From positions 1 to 64,000 of the forward strand of contig NZ_CANKYS010000013.1 of assembly GCF_947488025.1 (NCBI RefSeq): DNA of 64,000 nucleotides, in the 5' to 3' direction. Below the pieces are notes generated by a model. The model was not told the DNA's origin and did no database searches. It saw only the letters and a program-made list of their open reading frames with translations. The DNA is from an uncultured Nocardioides sp. (GTDB lineage: Bacteria; Actinomycetota; Actinomycetes; Propionibacteriales; Nocardioidaceae). Positions 1 to 7,780 of this stretch are shown here, piece after piece; within the stretch, counting starts at the first letter, position 1, and every line of letters starts with the position of its first letter. The translations under genes were made by a program, and so were the position numbers.

Positions 1-62
1 CGCCCAAATATTTCGACTCAACCCCGCAGCGCTGCTACGCCACGCCAAGCACGAGCCGATTC

Positions 63-1091
63 GTGCGACAGCCTCCGTGCCTCAATTTTCTTCGCGAGGG
101 AGCTCGACCCCCGCAATCGCTGATCGTCGCGTTCGTCGACGAACTGCGGGTCGAGGGCCACGCGGTCGAGTCGATCTGTCGGGTCCTGCGCGAGCAGGGC
201 TGCCAGGTCGCCGCGCGGACCTACCGCGACTGGACGCGGGCCAATCGCCCGGTCGCTGCCCGGTCGATCAGCGACGCCACCGTCACCAACCAGGTCCGCG
301 ATCTGGCGTGGAAGGTCGACCACGAAGGGGTGCGCCGGATGACCCCGGAGGGCCTCTACGGCCGGCGGAAGATGACCGCGCTGGTGCGACGCACCAGCCC
401 TGCTGCGTCGCCCGGGAGCGTGGACCGGGCGATGAGATCGCTGGGCCTGCAAGGGATCCGACGCTCGAAGGGGATCCGGACCACGATCCCGGCCAAGGAC
501 GGCAAACGCGCCGGCGACCTGCTCGACCGCGACTTCACCGCTGAGGCCCCGAACCGGACCTGGGTCATGGACTTCACCTACGTCCGCACCTGGACCGGGT
601 TCGTCTACACCGCGTTCATCCTCGACGTCTTCGCCCAGAAGATCGTCGCCTGGAACGTGGCACCCACCAAGGCCGTCGAGCTCGTCGACGTGCCGCTGCG
701 GATGGCGCTGTGGCAGCGCGGGCGCGAAGGCCATCCGGTCGTGCCCGGCGAGCTGATCGGCCACGCCGACGCCGGCTCGCAGTACACCTCCATCACCTTC
801 ACCGACCACCTCGCCGACGAGGGCATCCGGCCCTCGATCGGCTCGGTTGCCGACGCGTATGACAACGCGCTGATGGAGTGCGTGATCGGGCTCTACAAGA
901 CCGAATGCATCCGCACCACGGTCTTCCACGCCGGGCCCTACCGGAGCATCGGTGACGTCGAGTACGCCACCGCCGGCTGGGTCGACTGGTACAACAACCG
1001 GCGCCTGCACAGCACGCTTGGGATGATGACCCCAGTGGAGTTCGAGCAAGCCCACTACGCGACTCTCAACCGAGAGCCGCAACCCGTATAG
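63..1091 (+). CDS. IS3-family transposase, OrfB (DDE integrase core)
   Basis: This is the catalytic part of an IS3-type transposase, which cuts and joins the ends of the element. The N-terminal half carries the HTH_21-like segment, from about residue 20 (IVAFVDELR) to 110. The rve integrase core follows, with the DDE triad visible as D in WVMDFTYV, D in HADAGSQYTS and E in NALMECVIGLYKTE, then the WYNNRRLHSTLG tail. The natural product is probably an OrfA-OrfB fusion made by -1 frameshifting. An independent OrfB would begin near the CTG at 120, since residues 1-19 lie in what looks like foreign flank. The core is intact, but with orfA truncated the element may not be mobile by itself. I could not identify terminal inverted repeats. 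Confidence 0.85.
   Translation: MRQPPCLNFLREGARPPQSLIVAFVDELRVEGHAVESICRVLREQGCQVAARTYRDWTRANRPVAARSISDATVTNQVRDLAWKVDHEGVRRMTPEGLYGRRKMTALVRRTSPAASPGSVDRAMRSLGLQGIRRSKGIRTTIPAKDGKRAGDLLDRDFTAEAPNRTWVMDFTYVRTWTGFVYTAFILDVFAQKIVAWNVAPTKAVELVDVPLRMALWQRGREGHPVVPGELIGHADAGSQYTSITFTDHLADEGIRPSIGSVADAYDNALMECVIGLYKTECIRTTVFHAGPYRSIGDVEYATAGWVDWYNNRRLHSTLGMMTPVEFEQAHYATLNREPQPV
76..123 (+). pseudogene. IS3-family OrfA, C-terminal remnant
   Basis: The last codons before the TGA at 121-123 read ...RASIFFARELDPRNR, the usual end of an IS3-type OrfA (the segment just after the leucine zipper). Upstream of about position 75 the same frame stays open to the window edge but no longer resembles OrfA: there is no coiled coil and no RRANEIL-like run. 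The element therefore looks cut on its left side, although part of orfA could lie in another frame outside the window. The next gene is in the -1 frame relative to this one, the usual IS3 arrangement. Confidence 0.5.
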
Positions 1092-1123
1092 GAGCGGCGG
1101 AGAACCTGGGGCGCTTCAGCGCC

Positions 1124-1411
1124 ATGAGCGAGCTCCGAGTCCCTCCCGCCACTCTGAGCTCCATTCGGGGCTTCCTCGACACGGCAGCCGGCGAGATCGA
1201 GGCGACCGCCGACTCGGCGCCGCACGGGCTCGACGGCGGCGACATGACGCCGCTGCTGACAGCGATGCTGTCGAAGATCGTCGGCAATGCTGCCGCCCTG
1301 TCCGAAGGCCTGACGGTGGTCAGCGCCCAGGTCACCGACGCCGAGGCCGACTTCTGGACGAGTGACGCGGCCGTGTCGGATGCCTTCGCCGGGGGCCTTC
1401 GTGTCGATTGA
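1124..1411 (+). CDS. WXG100/ESX-like small helical protein
   Basis: This is a 95-residue, Ala-rich, predicted all-helical protein without signal peptide or membrane segment. Size, hydrophilic two-helix character and an F-W-T-S turn near residue 72 resemble the small secreted partners of type VII (ESX) systems, although the classical WXG motif is not perfect. It overlaps the next gene, which does have a W-x-G motif, by 11 bases (GTG of the next gene inside its 3' end). That suggests the two are made together and may pair. No T7SS membrane or ATPase gene is in the window. Family assignment is an inference from size and context. Confidence 0.55.
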   Translation: MSELRVPPATLSSIRGFLDTAAGEIEATADSAPHGLDGGDMTPLLTAMLSKIVGNAAALSEGLTVVSAQVTDAEADFWTSDAAVSDAFAGGLRVD

Positions 1412-2573
1412 CACCGAGATCACCGGCTCACCGGCCTCGATCCGAGCCAGTGCGGACTGGGTGGGCGCGACGTTGCGCCCCGCGATCGGCGACGGGATGG
1501 ATGCGTTCGCCGACGCTCGCACCGAAGCCGGCGGGGACTGGCGTGGCGCGACCGGGGCCGCGTTCGAGGGGGCAATGGGTCGAGCAGTCCGTGCGTCGGA
1601 GGACGTACGACGCGCAGCGGACAGCCTGCGCACCACGTTCCTCGACTACGCCGGATCGCTCGAGGGCTGCCAGCAGCGGATGGAGTCGATCCGCGCGGAT
1701 GCCCGCGCGGCGGGACTGACCGTGTCGGGCTTCGTCATCGACTCACCCGGCGCCGGCCCGACCCGCCCGGGCGATCCACCCGTGGACGCCACCCCGGGCG
1801 AGGTGCAGGCCCACAACGGCGACGTCACGGCGTACAACGCCCACCAGGACAAGATCCGCGCCTACAACGACCTGACCACCCGGGCAGCGGAGGTGTGGTC
1901 AGACATCGAACGCGCCTGGGAACGGGTATCGGCGGAGAACCGTGCGATGGACGGACCCGGCTGGACCTTCCAGCTCTCCGACATCGCCGGAGGGTTGGGC
2001 GGCGCGCTGATGGACGTGCACGCGAGCAGCCTACGCGGCAATGCGCGCTACTTCGCCGACCTCTCCGCCGACTACCTCGACCGCCTGCGCAGCTCGACCC
2101 GGGTGCCCAACGCGGCCCAGTTCTACGACGACCTCGTCCACTGGGGATCGACGGCGGGTGAGTCCGCCGACGACCTCGCCCGTGCCTCGCGGCTGGCCAA
2201 CATCGGCCGCTTCGCCCCGGTCGCCCTGGGAGGCGCCCTCGCCATCGGGGGCATCGTCTACGACATGAACGGCCCGAACAACGAGAGCTTCGGACAGGCA
2301 GCCACGTCCAACCTGGGCGGGTTCGCAGCCTCCGTCGGCACCGGGGCCCTGGTCGGCACCGCCATCGGCGGACCCGTCGGCACCGTCGTCGGCACCGTCG
2401 TCGGTGCCGGAGTCGGTGTCTTCACCTCCGGCATGATCGACGAACTCTGGGAGAACGGCGGTGACGTCGGCGACGCCGTGCTCGCAGGTGCCGACGCAGT
2501 GGTCGACGCCGGCGAGGCGATCGCCGACGTGGGCGGAGCGATCGTCGACGGCATCGGCGGACTGTTCGATTGA
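1401..2573 (+). CDS. WXG-domain protein with glycine-zipper C-terminus (putative T7SS substrate)
   Basis: I chose GTG at 1401 because a G-rich run sits just upstream and the overlap with the previous stop is short; the protein is 390 residues. Residues 1-110 form a helical WXG100-like domain with DWRG (W-x-G) at the turn. A Pro-rich linker follows (SPGAGPTRPGDPPVDATP), then a helical middle part. The C-terminal 130 residues contain an alternating Gly/Ala/Val membrane segment (GTGALVGTAIGGPVGTVVG), followed by a further GxxxD/Ala-rich amphipathic tail. Such architecture is seen in type VII secreted polymorphic-toxin-like proteins, in which the hydrophobic region may insert into membranes. No nuclease or other catalytic motif is recognised, so the function remains unknown. 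Confidence 0.6.
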   Translation: MSIDTEITGSPASIRASADWVGATLRPAIGDGMDAFADARTEAGGDWRGATGAAFEGAMGRAVRASEDVRRAADSLRTTFLDYAGSLEGCQQRMESIRADARAAGLTVSGFVIDSPGAGPTRPGDPPVDATPGEVQAHNGDVTAYNAHQDKIRAYNDLTTRAAEVWSDIERAWERVSAENRAMDGPGWTFQLSDIAGGLGGALMDVHASSLRGNARYFADLSADYLDRLRSSTRVPNAAQFYDDLVHWGSTAGESADDLARASRLANIGRFAPVALGGALAIGGIVYDMNGPNNESFGQAATSNLGGFAASVGTGALVGTAIGGPVGTVVGTVVGAGVGVFTSGMIDELWENGGDVGDAVLAGADAVVDAGEAIADVGGAIVDGIGGLFD

Positions 2574-2584
2574 GGACCAGGACC

Positions 2585-2656
2585 ATGACGAACGCGCTGC
2601 TGCTCAAGCGGGGCCGCTCCTCGGCGCGTACGACGAGTGAGAGGGTGCTGCAGTGA
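2585..2656 (+). CDS. Possible 23-residue coupled mini-ORF
   Basis: ATG at 2585 follows a good GAGGA ribosome-binding site at 2572-2576. The frame reads a short basic peptide (MTNALLLKRGRSSARTTSER...) that stops at 2654-2656, overlapping the GTG start of the next gene as GTGA. The spacing looks designed for translational coupling. The peptide itself resembles nothing known to me, and it could simply be a leader. Confidence 0.3.
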   Translation: MTNALLLKRGRSSARTTSERVLQ

Positions 2657-3423
2657 CGACGACAGGCATCCGCCCCACGGGCTCACGGGTCCTCACCTGG
2701 GTGGGGGTCGTAGTCCTGCTCGCCATCGGCCTGCCGTTGGCCGGCATGGGGCTGCTCGGCGTCCACACCGAACTGGGCCGCGGCTTGCTCTGCGGCGGCC
2801 TCGTCCTGGTCGTCAGCGCCGCAGGCGCGCTGGCCCGGGAGGTGGCCGAGGCCCGCGTAAGCCACGACCCGCCCCAGCCGCGCATCGAGCCGTATGGCGA
2901 CGAGGACGCACTTCACCTGCCCCGAGCGTCAGGACCGACCCTCGCGTCATCGTGGACACTAGCTGGACTCGCCGCCGTCACAGCACTGGGTGCGATCTTC
3001 GCCGCACTCGAGCACAGCTGGGTGTGGGCCTGCGTGCTCGCCGCCGGCGCAGCCTGGCTCGGTTGGAGCAGCGCCGTACACCTCGGAGCCCGTCTCGCCG
3101 GCGGGCTGTGGCTGACTCCCACGCGACTGGTCCACGCTGACCGCGGCGCCACCGTCGAGGCGCCATGGGAGACCGTCACCGGCGTCGTCCCGCAACAGCC
3201 CATGCCCATCGTGCTGCGCGCCAACGGGCAACGGTTCGTCGTCCGGACCGGCCCACCCGGACGAGCCTGGCGACCCGTCAGCCGCGACGGCACCACCCTC
3301 ACCGTCGACACCCGCCACCTGGCAGGCGGCACCACGCTCGCGTCCTACGTCATCGCCAAGGCCATCACCGACCCCGCCGCACGCCGCACTCTCGGAACCC
3401 CGGACAGCCTGCCGCCGGACTGA
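2653..3423 (+). CDS. Membrane protein with C-terminal PH-like domain
   Basis: This is a 256-residue hypothetical protein starting with GTG at 2653, preceded by GAGAGGG. Four hydrophobic helices are visible in two pairs: about residues 13-35 and 40-58, then 98-116 and 121-140. The soluble remainder (GLWLTPTRLVHADRG...WETVTGVV...) looks like the bacterial PH-like (bPH2) fold found after paired membrane helices. It is the last gene of the small operon that contains the two WXG-like proteins, and a strong hairpin follows 80 bases downstream. A role as a membrane partner or immunity-like factor of the WXG proteins is possible but unproven. Confidence 0.6.
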   Translation: MTTTGIRPTGSRVLTWVGVVVLLAIGLPLAGMGLLGVHTELGRGLLCGGLVLVVSAAGALAREVAEARVSHDPPQPRIEPYGDEDALHLPRASGPTLASSWTLAGLAAVTALGAIFAALEHSWVWACVLAAGAAWLGWSSAVHLGARLAGGLWLTPTRLVHADRGATVEAPWETVTGVVPQQPMPIVLRANGQRFVVRTGPPGRAWRPVSRDGTTLTVDTRHLAGGTTLASYVIAKAITDPAARRTLGTPDSLPPD

Positions 3424-3502
3424 CACCGAGGCAACCGCGTCGACGAGCGGATCGCGGCAGATCCGGGCGAGCGTAGCCGCCCTCAACGCGGCAGATCCGG
3501 AC

Positions 3503-3540
3503 GTCCGGTGGGCGAGCCTGCCGAGGCTCGCCGACCGGAC
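3503..3540. terminator. Strong hairpin between convergent genes
   Basis: An inverted repeat has 7-base outer arms (GTCCGGT/ACCGGAC), one mismatch, 9-base inner arms (GGCGAGCCT/AGGCTCGCC) and a GCCG loop. It lies between genes that converge (membrane protein on plus, VOC protein on minus). There is no U-run, as is common in high-GC actinobacteria. It probably serves both directions. Confidence 0.6.
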
Positions 3541-3656
3541 TAGCCGGATTGAGCGACGGTCCGCTGAGACAAAGCCTCGAAGCGCTCACGGCAGTCCGAC
3601 GGAACGGGCCGCGAGGCGCTAGAGGTCCCGCCACCGAGTGCGATGCAATGAGACGA

Positions 3657-4055
3657 TCACGACGCGACGATCTCGACCTCAAACCCTTGCGTGTTCTCCA
3701 AGAACAGAGCGCGATGTGAAGGCCCACCGGCGTTCGGGTATCGGTCTGCAAAGAGTTCGCGCCAACCGTGCGCGCTCGCCTCCTCTCGCATGCGGTCCAG
3801 CGCACCCGCATCCGCGTCCGGACAGTTGACGGCGAGGTGGTTGAGGCCAGCACGCAAGCGGTCATGTGCGCCCTGCTTCACGTCGGGCGACTGTTCCAGC
3901 ACGATGTACGTGCCATCTGGATGCACCCACGTGCGGCCCTGTTCCCACGTGTCTCCAGTGCGCCAGCCGAGCGTTGTGAGAAGCCAGTGCCACCCCTCCT
4001 CTGCTGTCTCAAGATGAGCGGTCCACAACTCGACGTGGTGGAGGGCGGTTCGCAT
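3657..4055 (-). CDS. VOC-family (glyoxalase/bleomycin-resistance fold) protein
   Basis: This is a 132-residue single VOC module starting MRTALHHVELWT; an upstream ATG at 4085 would add ten residues that do not look conserved. The paired beta-alpha-beta-beta-beta units are recognisable: HHVELWTAHLETAEEGWHW at the start, LNHLAVNCPDADAGALDRM in the middle, and ALFLENTQGFEVEIVAS at the end. The His of HHVEL, the His of NHLAV and the Glu of FEVEIV are plausible metal ligands. Such proteins are dioxygenases, isomerases or drug-binding proteins. Nothing nearby indicates the substrate. Confidence 0.75.
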   Translation of the reverse strand: MRTALHHVELWTAHLETAEEGWHWLLTTLGWRTGDTWEQGRTWVHPDGTYIVLEQSPDVKQGAHDRLRAGLNHLAVNCPDADAGALDRMREEASAHGWRELFADRYPNAGGPSHRALFLENTQGFEVEIVAS

Positions 4056-4133
4056 GCCGCCGACCGTACTGGCTGGAGGCGACACATCCGCACATCGGCA
4101 GATCCGCGCGCCGATCGCCGCAGATGGGGCGCT

Positions 4134-4457
4134 TCATTCACCGGTCTGGCGGGTGTCCCGGGCAGCCTGCTGCGCTCGCATGGTTGCCTGGTCCCTCCAG
4201 TTGAGAAGGAAGACGGCACTCACAAGTCCCGAGATGGCGCAGGCGCCCAGCGCAATTCTCACCGCGCTGGTCAGCGCACGGTCAATCGCGCTCGACGCGG
4301 TTTCATCGAGATACACCGCGACGGCACCGAAGTAGAGAGTGAGCGCACACAGCACAAGGGTGGCCACCCCCATCACACGCACTGCGATGGGCGACTCACG
4401 TCGCTCGCCACTGAGCGGTTCCGGCTGCGTGATCGCTTCGCGTTCGTCCCTCGGCAC
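4134..4457 (-). CDS. Small two-helix membrane protein, unknown function
   Basis: This 107-residue protein has a charged N-terminus and two hydrophobic helices (about residues 25-48, GVATLVLCALTLYFGAVAVYL, and 66-87, RIALGACAISGLVSAVFLL), followed by a basic tail. I do not recognise a family. It lies in the same direction as two neighbouring small genes but is separated from them by about 80-90 bases, so operon membership is uncertain. Confidence 0.5.
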   Translation of the reverse strand: MPRDEREAITQPEPLSGERRESPIAVRVMGVATLVLCALTLYFGAVAVYLDETASSAIDRALTSAVRIALGACAISGLVSAVFLLNWRDQATMRAQQAARDTRQTGE

Positions 4458-4547
4458 GGCGGTACCGTCTCACGCGGTGCTGTCGTCCACCCGCACATCG
4501 GCATGTCCGCGCACCATCAGCGGGTGCGTAGGGGGCGTGTCATCCGC

Positions 4548-4793
4548 TCATGCCTCGTCAGTGGACTTGTGCGCTCGCGGGAACTCGGCGCGAACGCCCC
4601 GCGTGAGTTGCCACAGACCGATGCCCAGGAACGCAATCGACACGAGAGTCGCTGCGGGGTCGACGTCCCACGGGACGCGGCCGAGCAGGTAGGCCAAGAG
4701 GAGCAGCGCCAGGCCGGTCAGGATCGCGTACCACCCATTGCTGATCACCCCGATCGTCATCAGACGCGACGCGGCGACACGCAGGGACTTCAC
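4548..4793 (-). CDS. Small two-helix membrane protein, unknown function
   Basis: This 81-residue protein has two hydrophobic segments (about residues 16-39, including ILTGLALLLLAYLLG, and 47-65, AATLVSIAFLGIGLWQLTRG) and a short charged C-terminus. No family is recognised. It is one of a run of small minus-strand membrane proteins, and coding is supported by GC-rich third positions and clean helix spacing. Confidence 0.5.
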   Translation of the reverse strand: MKSLRVAASRLMTIGVISNGWYAILTGLALLLLAYLLGRVPWDVDPAATLVSIAFLGIGLWQLTRGVRAEFPRAHKSTDEA

Positions 4794-4874
4794 GCGAGCA
4801 GGCTATCGGCGACCGTACGGCTCGCGACACCGTAACCGACGCCGCCGGCGCCTCCTGACCAGACTCCCGGATGG

Positions 4875-5531
4875 CTAGGGGTGGTGGAGCCGGGGGACGG
4901 TGGCGTCCCAGCCGGCGCGCCCGGTTCCGTAGGCGTGGTCCTCCCACACGGCGTCACCGAGCGGGTCGTCGGGCGCGGCGTCGTAGCGCATGGTCGCTGC
5001 GTCCACCTCGGCCTCGATCCACTGCGGATCGCCGAGACAGCTGCGGGGCAGGGTCATGGTCAGCCTGTTCGTGTCGAAGTCGACGTCGACCGCGGCCCCG
5101 GCGCAGCGCGACCCGCCAGCGTCGTAGACGTCGACGCTGGTCTCGCCGCGGTAGGCGAGGGCAGTCGCCTGGGTCGGCAGGCGCGACCCGGTGCGGTCCG
5201 TCGTGACGTCGGCCGTCAGGTCGAGGTACTGGCGTCGGCGCAGGTCGCGGAACTCGGCCGTGACGGTGACCTCGTCCGCGCCGTGGTCGACCGTCGTGCG
5301 AACGATGTCGGTGATCGCGTTGCGGGGCGCTGGGGCGACGGCTTCCGGGTCCGTGCTGTGGCCGCCGACCAGGACGTCACCGGACGCGTCGGAGGTGGAG
5401 CTCCGCGTGACGACCGTGCGTTCCGGCGGGTCCGTCGAGCACCCGGCGAGGGCCACGAGGAGGACCACGAGAGCGGCCGCGAGAGCGGCCGGGAGAGCGG
5501 CCGGGAGGAGGAGCCCGTCAGTCCGCGACAT
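4875..5531 (-). CDS. Lipoprotein of unknown function
   Basis: This is a 218-residue protein whose ATG at 5531 lies inside the 3' end of the upstream lipoprotein gene (14-base overlap), implying coupled translation. The N-terminus is a long hydrophobic signal (LPAALPAALAAALVVLLVALAGC) with a lipobox LAGC, so it should be anchored to the outer face of the membrane. After a Ser/Thr-rich linker there is a beta-rich domain with a repeated 'VTVTAEFRDL...LDLTADV...VDVDFDTNRLTMTLPRSCLG' character and two cysteines that could pair. No catalytic motif is visible. It is probably a partner of the AMIN-like lipoprotein made just before it. Confidence 0.65.
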   Translation of the reverse strand: MSRTDGLLLPAALPAALAAALVVLLVALAGCSTDPPERTVVTRSSTSDASGDVLVGGHSTDPEAVAPAPRNAITDIVRTTVDHGADEVTVTAEFRDLRRRQYLDLTADVTTDRTGSRLPTQATALAYRGETSVDVYDAGGSRCAGAAVDVDFDTNRLTMTLPRSCLGDPQWIEAEVDAATMRYDAAPDDPLGDAVWEDHAYGTGRAGWDATVPRLHHP

Positions 5532-6171
5532 CGACGACGAGGCGCGGCGGGTCGGTGAGGGTGAAGACCCGGAACGGTCGTACGTCACCCTCGAGGCCGG
5601 CGAACACCTGGGTGTAGCCCTCGAACCAGCCGTTGACGTGGACCGCGGCGATGTCGCCGGCGGGTCCGAGGGTCTGTGGCACCTCGTAGGACCCGGGCTC
5701 GGGCATCGCGGTGCCCGAGGCACTGATCGTGAGCACGTGGTCACCCGCGACCGGCACCACCTCGCCGCTGCCCTCGGCGACGGCCTCGTCGCCCCACGAC
5801 ACGCCCCAGCCGGGGGTCGCGGTGCCGCTGAGCTCCAGCACGACGCGGTCGAATCCCTCGTGCTCGCCGACACGTACGTCGACCAGCTGCAGGTCCCAGT
5901 CGCCCGACGGCTCAGCCGTCTGCGGTTTGGTCGACTCCGGGAACGGCGGTCCCTCCGGCGCGGACGGCGACGGATCATCCGACCCGGTGGACGGGGACTC
6001 GGAGGGGGCCGGCGAGGAGGACTCGGACGGGGCCGCGGCGGGCGCCTCCGAGGGCTCGGGAGTCGACGTGGACGTGGACGTGTCGCTCGCCGAGGTGGGG
6101 GAGGCGTCGGTCCCGCAGGCCGTCATCAGCAGCGCAGCGGCTGCGAGCGACCCGCCCAGAGCTCGACGCAT
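5518..6171 (-). CDS. Lipoprotein with AMIN-like C-terminal domain
   Basis: This is a 217-residue lipoprotein with a signal peptide (MRRALGGSLAAAALLMTAC) ending in a lipobox Cys at position 19. A long low-complexity linker of Ser/Thr/Pro/Glu (about residues 20-85) would span the cell wall. From about residue 90 a beta-domain starts (WDLQLVDVRVGEHEGFDRVVLEL) and ends FRVFTLTDPPRLVVDVAD, the hallmark of the AMIN-like domain found on actinobacterial lipoproteins. AMIN domains bind peptidoglycan or surface glycans in other proteins; binding here is inferred. It heads a two-gene operon with the next lipoprotein. Confidence 0.75.
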   Translation of the reverse strand: MRRALGGSLAAAALLMTACGTDASPTSASDTSTSTSTPEPSEAPAAAPSESSSPAPSESPSTGSDDPSPSAPEGPPFPESTKPQTAEPSGDWDLQLVDVRVGEHEGFDRVVLELSGTATPGWGVSWGDEAVAEGSGEVVPVAGDHVLTISASGTAMPEPGSYEVPQTLGPAGDIAAVHVNGWFEGYTQVFAGLEGDVRPFRVFTLTDPPRLVVDVAD

Positions 6172-6255
6172 CGGTTCCCCCTCGGTAGGTGCCGTCGACC
6201 GGCGGTCCCAGCCTAGGGGCCGCGACCGTCGGTGCCCGGCATCAGCGTCGGAGCG

Positions 6256-7233
6256 TCACGGGCGCAGCAGGATCTTCCCGCGACGACCGGGCTCGTCGTT
6301 GGCGCGCGCGGCGTCGGCGATCTCGTCGAGGGAGTAGACCTTCTCGACCGGGAGCGTCAGCGCGCCGGAGCCGAGGCCGGTGACCAGCTCGCCCATCAGC
6401 GCGCCGCGCTTCTCGCGCGACATCGCGGCGAAGACCTTGCTGCCCCAGAAGCCCTTGATGACGACCTGCTTGAAGATCACGTCGCCCGACCCGATCTCCA
6501 TCGTGGGCGAGGCCATGGCGCCGAACACCACGAGCACACCGTCCTCGGCGAGCAGCGAGACGACGTCCCCGGCGGAGGACCCGCCGACGGAGTCGACGCC
6601 GGCGACGATCGGGGCGTCGCCCACGATCTCGCGCACGCGGTCACGCCAGCCGTCGTCGTCGGTCGCCACGACGCGCTCGATGCCTTGCTCGCGCAGCTCG
6701 GCGACGCCGTCGGCGCGACGGACGAGCCCGAGGACGTGGACGCCGCGGGCCTCGGCCAGCTGGGCCACGAGGCGACCGACGGCGCCGTTGGCGGCGTTCT
6801 GCACGATCCAGTCGCCCTCGGACACCTCGAGGAAGTCGAGCAGCGCGATGGCGCTGAACGGCATCGACACGAGCTGGGAGGCGGCCTCGTCGCTCATCGT
6901 GTCCGGCACCGGGACCAGCCCAGCGGCGGGAGCGACGATCAGCTCGGCCCAGGCGCCGAAGCTGCCGCCCGTGGCGACCCGCTGGCCGACCTCGAGGCCC
7001 TCGACGCCCTCACCGAGCGCCTCGACCACACCGACCGCCTCGGTGCCGGCACGGGCCGGCATCTCGGGCTTGAAGCCGTAGCTGCCGCGGGCGGTCCAGA
7101 GGTCGTGGTTGTGGATCGGGGAGAGCAGCACCCGCACGAGCGCCTGGCCCGGGCCGGGCTCCGGGTCCGGCACCTCCTGGACCGAGAGGACCTCGGCCGG
7201 GTCGCCGAACCTGGGCTGGACGAGTGCGCGCAT
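6256..7233 (-). CDS. MDR-superfamily NADP-dependent oxidoreductase (quinone/enoyl reductase type)
   Basis: I chose ATG at 7233 (MRALVQPRF), which has AAAGG upstream; the frame stays open 15 codons further up. The 325 residues match the medium-chain reductase fold: a GroES-like N-domain (GPGQALVRVLLSPIHNHD, AGTEAVGVVEALGEGV) and a Rossmann domain with NAANGAVGRLVAQLA as nucleotide loop. No structural zinc cysteines are present, which places it with quinone oxidoreductases and 2-enoyl thioester reductases rather than zinc alcohol dehydrogenases. NADPH preference is inferred. The NxAxxAVG loop is typical of the trans-2-enoyl reductase branch. It stands alone, divergent from the gene at 7397. Confidence 0.8.
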   Translation of the reverse strand: MRALVQPRFGDPAEVLSVQEVPDPEPGPGQALVRVLLSPIHNHDLWTARGSYGFKPEMPARAGTEAVGVVEALGEGVEGLEVGQRVATGGSFGAWAELIVAPAAGLVPVPDTMSDEAASQLVSMPFSAIALLDFLEVSEGDWIVQNAANGAVGRLVAQLAEARGVHVLGLVRRADGVAELREQGIERVVATDDDGWRDRVREIVGDAPIVAGVDSVGGSSAGDVVSLLAEDGVLVVFGAMASPTMEIGSGDVIFKQVVIKGFWGSKVFAAMSREKRGALMGELVTGLGSGALTLPVEKVYSLDEIADAARANDEPGRRGKILLRP

Positions 7234-7396
7234 GGGACTGCCTTTCGCTGTGACTTCGTGGGGACGTACGCCCGGCACAACCGACGACCCGGTCCGCCTA
7301 TGCCGCGCACCGTGCTCCTGAGGGCGACGTCACAGGCCGACGTGAGGTGGCCGATGTGAGGAGGCCGCGCTGGCGGTGCGCGGCACACTGGGCCGC

Positions 7397-7765
7397 ATGC
7401 CTCCGGAGCCGAAGACCTGCCAGGCGTGCGGTCGCACCATCGAGTGGCGCAAGAAGTGGGAGCGCGACTGGGACCAGGTGCGCTACTGCTCGACCGCGTG
7501 CCGCAAGCGGGGCGTGTCGGACGTCGACCGCAGGTTGGAGGACACCATCCTCGACCTGCTCGCCCAGCGGGCCCGTACGTCGACGATCTGTCCCTCCGAC
7601 GCCGCGCGGGCGGTCGGCGACGACGACTCGTGGCGCGAGCTGATGGAGCCGGCCCGGCGCGCCGCCCGACGGCTGGTGGACCGCGGCGAGGTGGAGATCA
7701 CCCAGGGCGGCCACGTCGTCGACCCGTCGACCGCGAAGGGGCCGATCCGGATCCGGCGCCGCTGA
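7397..7765 (+). CDS. DUF2256-DUF3253 fusion protein
   Basis: This is a 122-residue protein with two recognisable parts. Residues 4-36 are a small zinc-ribbon-like DUF2256 module with cysteines CQACG and CSTACRKRG and the motif RKKWERDWDQVRYC. From about residue 40 the DUF3253 domain follows (VDRRLEDTILDLLAQR...ICPSDAARAVG...WRELMEPARRAARRLVDRGEVEI), which looks like a winged helix. The two domains occur as separate proteins or as this fusion in other bacteria. DNA or RNA binding is plausible but not shown. The start at 7397 puts the zinc ribbon at the N-terminus. Confidence 0.75.
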   Translation: MPPEPKTCQACGRTIEWRKKWERDWDQVRYCSTACRKRGVSDVDRRLEDTILDLLAQRARTSTICPSDAARAVGDDDSWRELMEPARRAARRLVDRGEVEITQGGHVVDPSTAKGPIRIRRR

Positions 7766-7780
7766 GCGCCGGACGGCGGG

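Noticed and set aside
18..1082. Open minus-strand frame over the transposase
   Set aside because: The opposite strand encodes an intact DDE transposase; this frame has no recognisable feature.
6232..7359. Open plus-strand frame opposite the MDR oxidoreductase
   Set aside because: Composition (His/Asp/Arg/Leu-rich, no motif) is that of a shadow frame. The minus-strand frame carries clear MDR motifs.
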